Counted from the stretch's first letter, positions 38,430 to 51,487 are shown. The stretch is 64,000 nt of DNA from Sipunculus nudus (GCA_026874595.1 CM049313.1:30314008-30378007); one strand, 5' to 3'. The notes: a model not told the origin generated them from the letters alone. Numbers and translations are program-made.

Positions 38430-38430
<1 letters not shown>
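35590..38430 (+). mobile_element. Penelope-like element, right copy, longer but broken
   Basis: The rightward copy includes the 5' part missing from the left copy. The frame 35610-36080 reads the N-terminal RT region (LVQADKTTNLYSMPK); it then changes frame (YITLKDHKDNF; RLMNPAKSEIGILAK) with several stops to about 36540. The frame 36543-36950 carries FDGAEVCEIVGLYIL and the catalytic LYRDDGLG; after a frame change 36947-37627 carries the Cys motif and the GIY-YIG endonuclease. A G/C-run length difference breaks the end. The 3' end carries a hammerhead motif. Confidence 0.85.
38290..38356 (+). ncRNA. Hammerhead ribozyme motif, right Penelope-like copy
   Basis: Core CTGATGA at 38302-38308, stem II 38309-38324, GAAA 38325-38328, minimal stem III 38329-38335, and predicted cleavage after A38337. 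Stem I is formed by ATTCAC (38296-38301) with GTGAAT (38338-38343), extended by AACAAC (38290-38295) with GTTGTT (38351-38356). Identical to the left copy. With so short a stem III, such ribozymes are thought to work best as dimers. Confidence 0.75.

Positions 38431-38432
<2 letters not shown>

Positions 38433-38505
<73 letters not shown>
38433..38505. repeat. (TA)n microsatellite at outer end of right Penelope-like copy
   Basis: About 36 TA units. Mirrors the tract at 33756-33829, so the inverted pair is flanked on both sides by TA repeats. Confidence 0.85.
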
Positions 38506-38507
<2 letters not shown>

Positions 38508-39034
38508 CGTATTTGAGCCCTATGTCTATTTCTATGTAATGTAATGGACAATCGAGTAGTAAAACGCTCGGCTATCTCCACTGGCGCCCCGTTTTAATCA
38601 ACATCGTTCCTATTAGTGGGTTGTAATGGCCTGTCCAAAGTTGGTGAATTCCTCCTTGTCCTTCGCTTTCCTCCAACCCTTTTATATATACCACAAAACG
38701 CAACCATCCGAGCCATGGAGAGTGGCTTTTAAGAGTAATTATAACTAACTGTCCATATAACCTATATATTATAATAAAATAAATTAGACAGTCCATATAA
38801 TATAGAGTTTATCTTGCTTCTAACTTTTATATCAGACTGAATGCGTGCGTGGCAGGATACAGACTATAGATGTAATAAGCTGACACCTGTCAGCTGTATA
38901 GATTCTGCCTTGTGTACCTACTGAAATTGTACGTGCTAAAAGTCCTTTTTTTTCATCAGCACACCCAACAGTTAAATTTGATAATTTTTCTTTAATACTG
39001 CACCTTTAAATGAAAGTGTCATTTGCTGGGGTAG
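38506..39034. other. No gene recognised; part of a flanking direct repeat
   Basis: Sequence near 38835-38910 (containing CACCTG and GCTGTATAGATTCT) resembles 41670-41740 on the far side of the repeat array. The array therefore seems to sit within, or to have been copied with, a repeated flank. Confidence 0.4.
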
Positions 39035-41335
39035 GTTTTATTAGCTCAGGTGACTTTCAGTCATGCTCTCTTTGTCCGTCGCCCGTCTGTCTAGCTGTCC
39101 GTCTGTCCGTCCGTCTGCCCGTTAACCAGGCACAAATCGTGACCGCTGGACCTAGAATCTTGTAACTTGACATTCTGAGAGGTCGATGAAAAATCTCCTT
39201 GGAAACTAGAAATTAGGTCTCTGTTACCCATATCCTTCGAGCTATGGGGCCCCAAAGTACCCCCTCCCCCCCCCCCCCCAGAATAGTCAAACAAAAATTT
39301 CATACAAAAACTTCAATATCTCATTAACTACATCGCTGATGGTCATGATTTTTGGCATACATAATGATCATGAGATGTTCCATCAGTTCCTACGGACTGG
39401 TGGCGCCAACTGTATTTTTCGATTTTGTACGAATTTTTTTCTCTATTTTTGAGACCTTGAAAAATGTGAACATCTGATTACAGGGCACAAATCGTAAAGA
39501 CTGGACCTAGAATCTTCATTCTTGACACAGTGAGAACTCTATGAAAAGTCTGCATGGAAACCAGAAATTAGGTCTCTGTTACCCATATCCTTTGAGCTAT
39601 GGGGCCCCAAAGTACCCCCCCCCCCCCGAATAGTCAAACAAAAATTTCATACAAAAACTTCAATATCTCATTAACTACATCGCTGATGGTCATGATTTTT
39701 GGCATACATAATGATCATGAGATGTTCCATCAGTTACTGCAGACGGGTGGCGCCAACTGTATTTTTCGATTTTGTACGATTTTTTTTCTCTATTTTTGAG
39801 ACCTTGAAAAATGTGAACATCTGATTACAGGGCACAAATCGTAAAGACTGGACCTAGAATCTATATTCTTGACACAGTGAAAGACCTATGAAAAGTCTGC
39901 AATGAAACCAGAAATTAGGTCTCTGTTACCCATATCCTTGAGCTATGGGGCCCCAAAGTACCCCCCAGAATAGTAAAAAATTTCATACAAAAACTTCAAT
40001 ATCTTATTAACTACATCACTGATGGTCATGATTTTTGGCATACATATTCTTCATGAGATGTCCCATCAGTTCCTGCAGACTGGTGGCGCCACCTGTATTT
40101 TTCGACATTTTACAAATTGTTTTCTCTATTTTTGAGACCTTTAAAAATGTGAACATCTGTTAACAGGGCACAAATCGTAAAGACTGGACCTGGAATCTTC
40201 ATTCTTGATACAGTTAGAGACCTATGAAAAGTCTCCATATAAACCTAAAATACGGTCTCTGTTACCCATATCCATTGAGCTGTGGGGCTCCCAATTACCC
40301 CCAAAAATATTGGAAAATTTGATAAAAAAAAAACTGCAACATCTGAATAACTACAACACTGATGGTCATGATTTTTGGCATACATATTGATCAAGAGGTG
40401 TTCCATCAGTTCCTGCAGACTGGTGGCGCCACCTGTATTTTTTCAAATTTTTACAATTTTTTTGTGTGTCTATTTTTGAGACCTTCAAGGATGTAGTTAT
40501 CTGTCAACAGGGTACAAGTGTCCGTGGAAACCTGAAATTAGGTCTCTGTTTCCCATATCCTTCAAGCTATAGGACTCCGAAGTATCCCTCAGAATTATGG
40601 ACAATTTGATACAAAAGCTGAAGTATCTGAACAACTAATGCAGAAATCCCCATGATTCTTTGCATGGATATTGATTATGGAGTGTTTCATCAGTTTCTGC
40701 AGACTGGTGGTGCGACCTGTATTTTTTTTAAATTTACCCATTTTTTCTCAATTTTTGAGATATATAAATACAGACACAATCTTGGCCTGTTGGTTAATCT
40801 GTTTGATGCTTCACTATTTTATTCAATTTTTTGAGTTTTTTTCTCTATTTTTGAGACCTTTAAGGATGCCGTCATCTGTTAACGTGGCACAAATTGTAAC
40901 AACTGGACCTAGAATCGTCATTCTTGTCATGCAAGGAGGCCCATGAAAAGCGTCTGTGGAAACCTGAAATTAGGTCTCTGTTACCCATATCCTTCAAGCT
41001 ATAGGACTCCGAGGTATCCCTCAAAATAATGGAAAATTTGATGCAAAAGCTGAAGTATCTGAACAACTAATGCAGAGATCACAATGATTCTTCGCATGGA
41101 TATTGACCATTAAGTGTTTTTATTAGTTTCTGCAGACTGGTGGAGCCACCTGTATTTTTTTAAGTTTACCCATTTTTTCTCAATTTTTGAGATATATAAA
41201 TACATACACAATCTTGGCCTGTTGGTTAATCTGTTTGATGCTTCACTTGAATGGGTATATACTACCATTCAGATCATAAAATTTCTTTTTGCGAATCTCT
41301 TCCCAGTCAGCTGAGCGTCATGACCCATGGGTCAC
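39035..41335. repeat. Tandem array, ~340-360 bp unit, about six copies
   Basis: GGCACAAATCGT or a close variant recurs near 39129, 39485, 39830, 40166 and 40888. Each is followed by CTGGACCTAGAATCTTC and TAGGTCTCTGTTACCCATAT and, later, GATGGTCATGATTTTTGGCA and a CAGTT-GGTGGCGCCA block. The last two copies are diverged. The outer ends CAGGTGACTTTCAGTCATG (near 39048) and CATGACCCATGGGTCACTTG (near 41320) form an imperfect inverted pair, so the array may be the inside of a non-autonomous transposon. Confidence 0.75.
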
Positions 41336-43329
41336 TTGTTATATTAATATTTCATATCTGATTTCCTTTGTTTGATATTCCATTATTTGCATGCTAACGA
41401 ATGTATTAACTGCTTTGCGGAGGTGAGAGATGAAAGAAACTTAGGTCTCGTATCAAAGTAGGAGCTTGATATATCCGTGAAGAATAGTTAGGAATTTTTA
41501 AAAATCTACAAACATGATATTAAATTTTACTATCAACTTAACATTCGAATATTTACTAATGCAATTAAGAAATATAAAAAAGATCAGCTGAAATTTAATT
41601 AGCATGTACTAGTTACATGTATTTGAACATCATGTCTGTTTCAAAGGAAAAACTTTTATTTATAATTTATTTACATGCGTGCATGACAAGATACGCGCTT
41701 ATGTAGAAGGTCACACCTGTTTGCTGTATAGATTCTAAGCTTCTTTTGCCATGAAGTGATGACTTTCAGACTGTATCTTGGCATGAAAACAGAATCAACA
41801 CACATTTAGAGGTGCGCAACATGTTGCTATATGCTGCCTTTGTAATATGGTTATAAATGCATGAAATAACCAAAACTCATGTAGATACCTTTTGCAGTAC
41901 TATTTTTGTGATGTTGTGATGATGCAGGCATTAGACTGTATATGCTCGTATGAAAGACTAACACATGTAAGTAAAATATTACTGCCCTTTGTTGTGATGC
42001 TTTCTTTGTGATATAGAACTAGTTCCTTGCCAACGAGTTGCCAGTAAAATTCACTTTGCATAATGTGTTTATGTCAACAAAATACTTTCATTTGCTGACA
42101 TTATGCACATTTGTAGATTTATGTAGTACCTGCATGTATTGTTAGAAATATTCACTACTTCTATGAGTCGGTGCTGTCAGGTTCAAGCTAGCAGATCTTT
42201 CATGGATGGATACTCAGAAAATGGAAAAGCAAGGCGGAAGATATAGAGAGTCGAATTCACAAAACAAGTTTAAAAAAACATATAATGCACCCTCAGGTTC
42301 CAGACATGCATATTATCTTCAACTTGATTACCTCAAAATTCAGCACAAAGTTTGATTTGAGTTTTTATCGACTTGTTTGGTGATTGCAACTTTTCTGTGC
42401 TTTCAGCTTCTGAGATCTGGCACCTCAGTACAGTTACACTTTCCCTGTCAGTTTTATGTCCAATTGCAGAATGCTTGGAAAACTTCTATTTCATACCATC
42501 TGTTTCATTAAGTGAACCTACATTTTTGAGAATACTCTACTTCTGAATTATATTACTGGACAGAACAGTTTATTACAGCATTCTTTGTAATATTGCCAGC
42601 AATTTTTTATTACCTGTGCCTGAATATTTTCTTTTAGATTTGGCAGGACAAGAGCGTTTTCCTTCTGGTAAAACACACACAATTCCAACCTACTATTGGT
42701 TCTTCTTATGTGCAAGGTTCAGTTCGATCTACAATTTTGCATCTTGTGCACTTGAAGATAAAATATGTACTGAGTGTTCATGCAAGCAAAGAGTCTGGAA
42801 GCTGGCAAAAGAACCATTACCTAATAAACAAACAAAATATTTCTTTAACATGGATTGTACAACTGGTTATAAAACAACTACAAGGCACTTTCCATGGGTC
42901 GGATGTCAAAGTAGTGGACGGAATCAGAGGACATGAAGAAAACAACCGACTCTGTACAGACCACTTGAACCCACTCTCATAGCAACATCAGGGATAGAAA
43001 CTTGGTCGCAAGTGAAGAGAGCCGATCGATCGAGCGTTTTACCAATCGACAGTCCCTATCATAACATTGAAAGAGACAGTGTCTAAATACTTAAAATTAA
43101 CAAATATATTAAATTTCAGCAGGGTAAGCAACAAATACGTTTTACCGATTGATGTGCTGGTAAAACGGGCAATTTAAGTACAATTTCAATACCAACAAAA
43201 TCAGACTTCATTCACACATTCATGATACAGTCCTAAAACCCTTATAAATGAATTTCTCGACCCCAATAACATAAAAAAGTGCACTTGTAATGCATTCTAG
43301 GACAAATATAACCGGCTGTATTGGTATTT
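41336..43329. other. No supported gene
   Basis: AT-rich sequence with short open frames only. The frames at 42616-42936 and 42710-42982 overlap each other and neither shows a recognisable domain. They could be exon remnants, but I cannot support a call. Confidence 0.4.
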
Positions 43330-43800
43330 TATATTTTGGTGGCCATCTTGGCTGCCATCTTGGATTTTTACCAAGACAGTGAATTCCGCTCGGCTTCATA
43401 TCTGAACATAGAGTATGGTCTGGAAAATTATTATGTAAAGTTTCATTCTTCTTTCATCTTTTGCACAATTCTTTCAAATATGGGAATATTACCAAATTCT
43501 TGATAAAAACCCAGGTAATGAGTATCTGAAGAGGTTTGAAACCTCAAAAATTGAATTTCTCCGCCCAAAAAACATAATGTTAGAGTATTTGCAATGTGTA
43601 TGGGGACATTATAACTCAGGTTTTTGACATTTTCTAATCTGCCGGCCATCTTGGCCGCCATCTTGGATTTTGGCCAAGGTATTTTTTTTCAGCTTGGCCC
43701 TATATCTGAAATTCATCAATAAGCTCCAAAAAATTCTTTTGCCAACTTTCATGCTTCTTTCATTTTTTGCACAATTCCTCCAAATATGGGAGCTTAATTA
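43330..43800. repeat. Two copies of a ~300-bp repeat
   Basis: GGCCATCTTGGCTGCCATCT at about 43342 and GGCCATCTTGGCCGCCATCT near 43644, each followed by CTTCTTTCAT-TTTTGCACAATTC and CAAATATGGGA. Diverged direct repeats, no gene. Confidence 0.7.
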
Positions 43801-44207
43801 ACCGCTGGACTATAGGAAAGGGCCTCAGTCATAGGTTTAGATCAAGATTCCACTATGAATCTTTTAGCTTTTATCCCAGCATAAACATTCCTAAATTGTT
43901 GCAATAAATATATAGACCTGTAAAACATCATTAGAGGGTGGAGGTGACATCTTTTGTAACATGCTGCAAACTTCCATTTTAATTTGTTGCTGGTATTATC
44001 CTGCTATATATACTCTGTTTCATCCCCTCATGTCCACCTATTTTTTGCTATGAACCTTTTTATTAGTTACATTTCAAGGGAAACAATTATAGTGTAGTAG
44101 AATGTTTTATCAAGACAGAGCAGATTTAATATCCGTCTATTCAGCAGTGACAAATTTAATGTGGTTTGAAAAATGATGGGGGAGGGGGTATTTTGGTATT
44201 TTGCTTT

Positions 44208-44270
<63 letters not shown>

Positions 44271-46288
44271 AATGGGTTAGGCATTAACTAGTCATGTTAA
44301 CACCCGCAGGAACTGACAGTCTGGGCATATATATATATACACAGGACACATTAATGAACCACTCAATCATTCCAGCTCAGCATGGAGGCTGTCAGCACAG
44401 CATGACCCTAATTAACATGTGGCCCATCTGGCCTGGCTGAATTACTCCGACTAACAGTCCATACAGCTTCGTCGAACTGCAACTTTGGAGAATAGTCTAG
44501 CATTTCAAAGCGGCTAGGGCGGATTCAATAATATATTTTATAATAGAAATTTATAATTTATATAAGATTTATATTTTAAAGCATTCTTAAAAATAAAATA
44601 ACTCCTGCATATAGATCTTGTGAAAGATTGTTATTATTCACGTGACATTAAATATCATACAGGTCATATTAACAACAAATTCTATAACCAGTGATCAGTC
44701 AAAAGACACAACAGAAATTTAGGTTTACTCAATATGTTCACAAAAGTGTAAACGTTTCTATTTTAACGAGAATGTTGTAAGATACTAAGAAAATGTGGAA
44801 TCATAAAAAATGGCTTTTCGGGTTGTTCAAATAATTCCGGCTGTTTAAATATGGAATTTTGGGAAGTTCAAAAGTTTAAGAGTGGAAAAATCTTTATACA
44901 TTCCAAGGAAAGAGCAACATAATTCTTCCTGGCAATGAAAGACCGCTGGTCTAACAAAGACTACCAACTACCGGTACTGTATCTCTCTTGCGTAACTTGC
45001 CTATAGGGCCGTTCGCGAATCATTTGATTGGTTCTACTGCAAGTTTATAATTCCTGAAATACTTAAAATGGGGATACACAGCCAAAAACACCATTTAATT
45101 TTCTCACCAATCTTAAAAAATTGTACTATTTGAGAGCTGCTCATGCAACTTCTTTATACTAGGCCTATTTCCCGAAATGCCCCCCCCCCCCCCCAAAAAA
45201 AAACATGTGCCGCCCAGGGCGGACCGCCCCTGCCGCCTCCCCTTAGGTATACGCCACTGCTCAAACAGTTCATTCATAAAAACTACAAAAACATTTTTAA
45301 AATGTTCACATGGCCGTCGCTAAAAAGTTCCAGACAGAGTTGTAATTGTTCGTAATGACGTCAAAAAATGTTTGATATTATATGTTTGCTATTGGCGCCA
45401 GTGGAGATTGACTCTCAAAAGGCCGACTCCCGAAGAAAAAACAGTCAAAAATTATAACTTTAAAGTATCCGTTTACAAATGCTATATGGGGTCAGTTGAG
45501 TATTTTTCTTTTATACACAATGAAGTCGGGCTTAGTAATATACTACAGTTATTTCCAGTTGATAAAGCTTGACAAGCCTATAGCCTAGCTGAAATATGGT
45601 TCCTTGTACTATCATGAAACGCTTTTCACAACACATATTTCACAGCAACACTATATATTTGTTTGATGAAAATAAACATACTTATAGAAAAAAATAAATA
45701 TTCACAATAAAATCTTCATGTTAATGTGAAAAAAAAACAATTGTTTTAATAGGTCCCGGGTTTCTGGTGACTGGTCCCCGGTGCCCTTGACTTTGGCCCG
45801 GAGCAAAATATACGTTCAATATAAGTTGGATAAAAATGCTAAGAAGTTCACTTGAAATTTAAAAAAAAAATCAGCGTAATCGGTAGAAATACATATAAAG
45901 TTTTCACTTATATTAATATCGAGTTAGTATAAAGGCTTTTTCGCGTATAAAATGGCTTTGGAAGATACCACTCTTTGGTCCCGTCTTATTCCCTGGATTG
46001 GTCCTGGGTTTGTGTGTTCCCCGAACATGCTCAACGTTTCAAAATTAGTATCTAGACTAAAAAACAGATGGCAGCACCTGACAGTAGGTGTTATAAAATC
46101 AAAACAGAAACATTTTTAAAATTATAAAAAATAAATAAATCAAAATAACGTTTTGCTGCAAAAACATCAATATAAGTTATTACAGTATCTTTACCTTTTA
46201 ATTATTTATATAACTGTATCGAAATAAAGTCTGTAGGAAACATATTTTAATTACATTCTGAGAATTTATGAGAAAATTTTGTCATTAT
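43801..46288. other. Non-coding AT-rich stretch with a (TA)n tract
   Basis: (TA)n at about 44213-44266; a C run at about 45180-45194. Otherwise no open frame, repeat or motif that I can support. Confidence 0.5.
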
Positions 46289-46362
46289 GGCCCCGCCACA
46301 AAGTGGCCGGGGTATATAGTTTTACCCATGTCCGTCATTCCGTCATTCCGAAATCAAATTTT
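46289..46362. repeat. Fragment of the 31.7-kb repeat element (head only)
   Basis: GGCCCCGCCACAAAGTGGCC followed by GGGGTATATAGTTTTACCCA and TGTCCGTCATTCCGTCATTC matches the head of the element at 31750-31830. The internal repeats are absent. Confidence 0.75.
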
Positions 46363-47920
46363 CACATATATCACTTACATTAAACTGATAAAAAATAATA
46401 TATATTCTGACGAATATAACAGGATAACATATGAAACCATTCCGTAGATATTTTTCATACTTTTTAAAACAATTTAAAGCCACATTCGTTTTATGTTTTA
46501 AAACTGTTTTAAGAAACATGTAAAGAACTTTTTCATAAAATGTTGTGCTAACTGGAGATCAGACTTAAGAACAAGGAAACGCCTATGCCTATAAGGCAAC
46601 GACATAAAAAATTCTTTAGAATAAAGTGAGTTACAACTAGTAAAACGGCAAGTGGTAAAGTTAGAATGGCAACATAACATCTTTTCTTCCATTTCTTGCC
46701 CATTTTTTTATTTGAATAAATTCCTTGGTGGAGGAAAAAAGCAGCTCAGCGGACAAATAGTTAATAATTATCAAATCAAATAAATATTAACATACATGAA
46801 TTGAAATATTAATATGTATAAATAGATATATAAATCAATACATATATCAATTTATGTTAACTTTTGTCACTATATGTTACTATCTAATATTACATTCTAG
46901 AGAGTGCAATATTATATTTAATAATTTTTAATGGTTTATACAATATTTTATTAAATTTTGTATATTATGATATTATATTTTATCATATAATAAACTTTAC
47001 ATCATTTAATATCTAATTAGATGGTTAATGTATGAATATATAATTATATTGTCATGTCATATAATGTTATTTAACACATTGCATTATACCTTGCAATTCA
47101 TTATAAATGGTTTTATGTAATTACATTTTGCACCATGTATGTATTTGTTTAATACAAATATTATAGAATATGATATGAGCTTGTTTTATATAACAGTAAT
47201 ATATTATATTTAAACACATGATTATGTATTATATAATTTAATATCAACTCAGATCATTATTGTATAAACATACAATTATTTTGTCATATAATGTTATTTA
47301 ACACAATGCGTATACATTTTATTATACATGCTATTATTTAATTATACTTGGCTTCATGTATGTATTTGTTTAATAAAAATATTAAAGAATATCAAAAATA
47401 TATCATTTTGTGTTATAGTGATATTTATAAAAAAAAAGATATTATGTACAGTTTTGTTATATTATATGATAGTAATATATGATGTATCGTTTTTGAAAAA
47501 AAAGTTTTGTATTTTTAATATTATTTTATATATTTTAATGTTAGTTATATACATTATTATATTATATTAATATCAACTTAGATCATTATTGTATAAACAT
47601 ACAATTATATTGTCATGTAATGTTATTTAACACAATGCGTATACATTTTATTATACATGCTATTATTTAATTATACTTGGCATCATGTATGTATTTGTTT
47701 AATAAATATATTAAAGAATATCAAAAATATATCATTTTGTATTATAGTGATATTTATTTTAAAAAAATGATAGTATGTACAGTTTTGTTATATTGTATGA
47801 TAGTAATATATGATGTATTGTATTTGAAAAAAAAGTTTTGTATTTTTAATATTATTTTATATATTTTAATGTTAGTTATATACATTATGATATTATTCAA
47901 ATACATATATATTAACTAGA
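46363..47920. repeat. Very AT-rich block with a ~323-bp tandem duplication
   Basis: 46780-47920 is almost entirely A and T. 47249-47571 and 47572-47895 are nearly identical (both contain CACAATGCGTATACATTT and ATGTATGTATTTGTTTAATA), and 46985-47245 is a diverged third copy. Apparent frames of about 80 codons in it are Ile/Tyr/Phe-only and not real. 46363-46780 shows nothing. Confidence 0.7.
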
Positions 47921-48689
47921 TTAAAATTTGGGTCCAATGCAAGACCCTTTCTGTGTCAATGCTGGATGGGTGCGATGTGTTTAACTTCCAAGTTTTATGC
48001 ATTCTGAGCATCGCCTGTAACTTTCAGATGACTTCCGAGAGGTTTCCGACGCATTAAATAAGCTTTCATTTTCATAAATGTATATTTGTAATACTTTCTT
48101 GTAGGGCAAAAGAAGCCTTTTTTTCCATTTTAACACAAAAAGTTGTCGGTTTTTTGCTTGATGGAAATCTTCAATTTCGGCAAGCACGTTCGTCAGTTGC
48201 GTATGTCTGTTTGTGTGTTTGTTGGTTTGTGTGTTTGTCCTCACTCTACAATCCACAATTTTGCAGCAACGGCTTTGAAACTTTCAGAGATAATGGAAAA
48301 CCAAAAAGTCCTGAGAGCCTATTGTTTTTAGACAATATAGGTCAAAGGTCAACGTCAAGGTCATAAAAAAACAAACATTTTTTATTTTCGTCATAACTTC
48401 GTCTTATCTTCACAATGTTTGGCTCAATTTCTCCCACTGTTCCTCTGGGTCTTCTCCATAAACTGGTTTAATCGACTGGTCTCAATCTTGTGTCACTTTG
48501 TAAGTATGTCTGTCTGTTTGTCAGTTGTCCTCAATTGACCATACCATGAACTTTACGCGACCTTAATAGCATTTTCATTTAATATAAATAATCAGGAGAA
48601 TAACTGTTCCATGCAGCCAATCAGGTCGCCGATATTTCTGTAAATCGTGGGTAACCTGACCATAACATAATCTGATCTGCGTAACGCGG
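47921..48689. other. No gene; contains a DR1-type hormone-receptor site
   Basis: Low-complexity TGTTTGTGTG stretches near 48200 and a perfect AGGTCA-A-AGGTCA at 48339-48351. A related stretch occurs at 49230-49460. Probably part of a repeat family. Confidence 0.4.
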
Positions 48690-49910
48690 GAGACGTCTCC
48701 CGTACAGAACACGTGCAGTCTGTACCAGTATCTTTGTCGGCATGTTTTCCTGAACATTTTTTATACAATTTACACAGTATTAAAAGTTCTAGGCAAAAGG
48801 TTGTAGGGGCCATTCCTCCGACTACCCCGTCAATAATAATGTCATACTTGCATGGCACGTAATTCGTATGAGAAAATAATCCAAAATATTGCAAGACGGT
48901 TCACAATGACTGCAAGATATTTATCAGTGCAGCGATTCCAGTCGATGACGTCAGTCAATGCGACGTCACGTCATCCACCTTTTTGACGTCATTATTGCCT
49001 AATTAAAAGCTGTTCCAAGGAAGACCTTCTGTGTAGGAGCGTTTTGAGGGCTCATTATAATAATTAGGTCAAAAGGGCGGGGCATAAGGGCTCTGGTGGT
49101 GAGGTCAATTCCGACTGCTTGCTGCTTCTTGTGTCTTACATATTACATTCTACAGGCCAGAGTTTTGCAGGGATCACTTTGTAGCTTACACATATTGTAT
49201 ATTGGTACGATATCTGGAAGTCTTATGTATTTTTTATATAGGTCAAATGCAAGGTCAAGGTCATGAAAACGTCTCAAAATCTTATTTTCTTCATAATTTT
49301 GTGAATATTAGACCTATTTTTACAAACTATAGCTCATTTTCTTCCTAAAAGTCCTGGACCCCTATTATTTTTAGGTCAATATAGGTCAAAGGTCAAGGTC
49401 TTGGTCATCGAAAAACGACGAAATCTTATGTTAGTCATAACTTTGTCAATATTAGTCCTGTCTTCACAATTAGGCTCAATTGACCTATCCGCCATAGCCC
49501 AAATGCTCCGACCTTTTAACCTAGTTATTATAATGAACCCCCAAAACGCTCCTACACAGGTCTTCCATGCCCATGGTAGCGAGAGTTGATTAGAACATAA
49601 TAATGACGACACGAAGGTCGATGACGTATGGCGTCGCATTGACGGACGTCATCAACTGGTATCGCTGTTGAATATATAGTCATTGTGATTTGTGAATTGT
49701 CTTGCAATTATTTTGGATTATTTGTCTCATATGAATTACGTGCCAGGTAAGACATTATTATTCACTCGGTAGTCGGAGGAATGGCTCGATCCTGAATTTA
49801 AACCTGTAGCCTAGATTTTTTTATACTGTCTCCTTTGTTTATAAAAAAAATATTCCGGAAAACATACCGACATGGGTATTGGTACTGGTACAGACTGCAC
49901 ATGTTTTGTT
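48690..49910. repeat. Imperfect inverted repeat, arms of about 375-425 bases
   Basis: The left arm 48690-49065 and right arm 49487-49910 are inverted copies: CCATTCCTCCGACTACC at 48810 matches GGTAGTCGGAGGAATGG near 49770, and CTGTGTAGGAGCGTTTT matches AAAACGCTCCTACACAG near 49542. The loop, 49066-49486, holds another AGGTCA direct repeat at 49383-49395. A further copy of the right arm occurs at 50530-50683. Confidence 0.75.
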
Positions 49911-50683
49911 TGACAAAGCTCTGTCAAATTAATGCAAAATTTTGTTGTTGTCAGATACTAACATTCTTGCCCTTTGACCTGGACCTCAGCTGTCCGGGGG
50001 TGGGGCATCAGCACTGATTGACAGTCAATATTGAGATGCCCCATAACCAATCACAATGCAGGGTTTCTACCCTGCCTTCAGTAGCCGGTATTAAAGGAAG
50101 AAAAACTCACCAACTCACCCTCTCTTGGACCATCGAGCAGTGGACCCCTATGCCTGCCCTCTGGTATATGGCTTCTTTTTCACCTTGGGGTTGGTTTTAC
50201 GACAGTGTCGGCTACCCAGGTGAAGAGCCACCCACTACCAAAGAGCAGTCCTTTTATCTAGCCTGGTAAGTATCTTTCTGTTTCATTTATAAGTTCAGAT
50301 AATAATATGCAGTCCTGATAATTTGAAGGTTTAGGCTCTAAATTTTATTTCAGTAAAAAAATTGTTATTTTATCTCTTTAAATTGTGCGAGTGCATGTTT
50401 CCCAAGCCCAATTTCTTCCCAGATTAAATAAGATGAATGACGCTTTACATTGTTAATGGTCACCTGATTGGTTGCTCGTTAGTCCAATGCTAATGATTAT
50501 TCATTGAATGAATATGCGATTAAGGTCACATAGAGTTCATGGATAGGTCAATTGACCTCACCACCAGAGCCCTAATGCCCCGCCTTTTTGACGTAATTAT
50601 TATAATGAGCCCCAAAAAAGCCCCTACATAGAAGGTCTTCCTTGAGACAGCTTTTAACAAGGCAATAATGACGTCACAAAGGT
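49911..50683. other. Possible short exon and a third repeat arm
   Basis: A frame at about 50085-50269 (SWTIEQWTPMPALWYMASFS) ends in AG|GTAAGT-like sequence (CTGGTAAGTATC) and might be an exon; I cannot name it. 50530-50683 is a diverged copy of the inverted-repeat arm and is cut at 50684 by the LTR retrotransposon. Confidence 0.35.
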
Positions 50684-51487
50684 TGTTACGGAACCTAATA
50701 ACTACAGATCATGTAATCGTGACCAGCATAAATTTTGTTACGGAGATAAAGAAAATCAGATTCCGCAACTAAGGCAACGTGAAATGTCTAGTGGAATGAA
50801 TAAAGAAGTCAGTGGTTTTTTGTTAACATATAATTATAATTTATTCTCAGAACAATTCTAACATTACAATACACTAAATTAATACAATAACACAGTTTAA
50901 CAATAACAAAAATGTACATCACCAGAGTGTCCGGATCCTAGGCTTTGATATCTGGATATCACCACTGTCACATCTCAACAAGAGTCCTTTAACACAGATA
51001 ATCCACGTAAACAGTTCAAATAAATCTTCCCTGAGAATCGTAAAGAATCTGTTGTAATCCAAAAATGAAGTTCTGGTAATGATCCCAAAGGTAAACTGAA
51101 GACAATCCGTATATAAAGTCTGTTAAAAATCCGTCGAATATCTGTAAATTCTGCAGTTATCGGAAAGGTGCAAAAAACACTGACGAGAGAGTCACACTTC
51201 CGTGTCCGCTGGTATTTTTCTCTCTCTGCCGACTCTAAACACAGCCCTTATTTATAGCTTTTTCACCCGGAGCCCAGAAACTTGTTACTTCCATTTTCAC
51301 GAACGTTCCAAACACAACAATACACACGCCCCCTTAGCGCATGAACAGACCCGAAAATTCTAGACTTCAACGAGCGCTGTGTCTCTACACGACAAGGTTC
51401 AACCAGTACGGTTCCCATAGCAACGCCCAGGGCTTGAGCCTATCACGAATCAGAACGCCAGGCGCACAATAAACAGATAATGTAACA
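50684..51487 (-). repeat. Long terminal repeat (3' LTR), 804 bp
   Basis: Begins TGTTACGG and ends GTAACA, so it has the usual TG...CA ends within an inverted TGTTAC/GTAACA. The first 160 bases recur at 56908-57068. On the minus strand a polypurine tract (AAGAGGGGAG, 51488-51497) lies immediately next to it, which fixes the boundary. Confidence 0.85.

Noticed and set aside
42616-42936. LDLAGQERF resembling the DTAGQERF motif of small GTPases
   Set aside because: No P-loop, NKxD or other GTPase motif follows in any frame; chance similarity in a short frame.
47328-47919. Two 80-codon frames in the AT-rich block
   Set aside because: They are composed almost only of Ile, Tyr, Phe, Leu and Lys and are two copies of one tandem repeat; composition artefact.
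50018-50269. Host exon ending in GTAAGT
   Set aside because: Only one exon-like piece, no partner exon or recognisable domain; too weak for a gene call.
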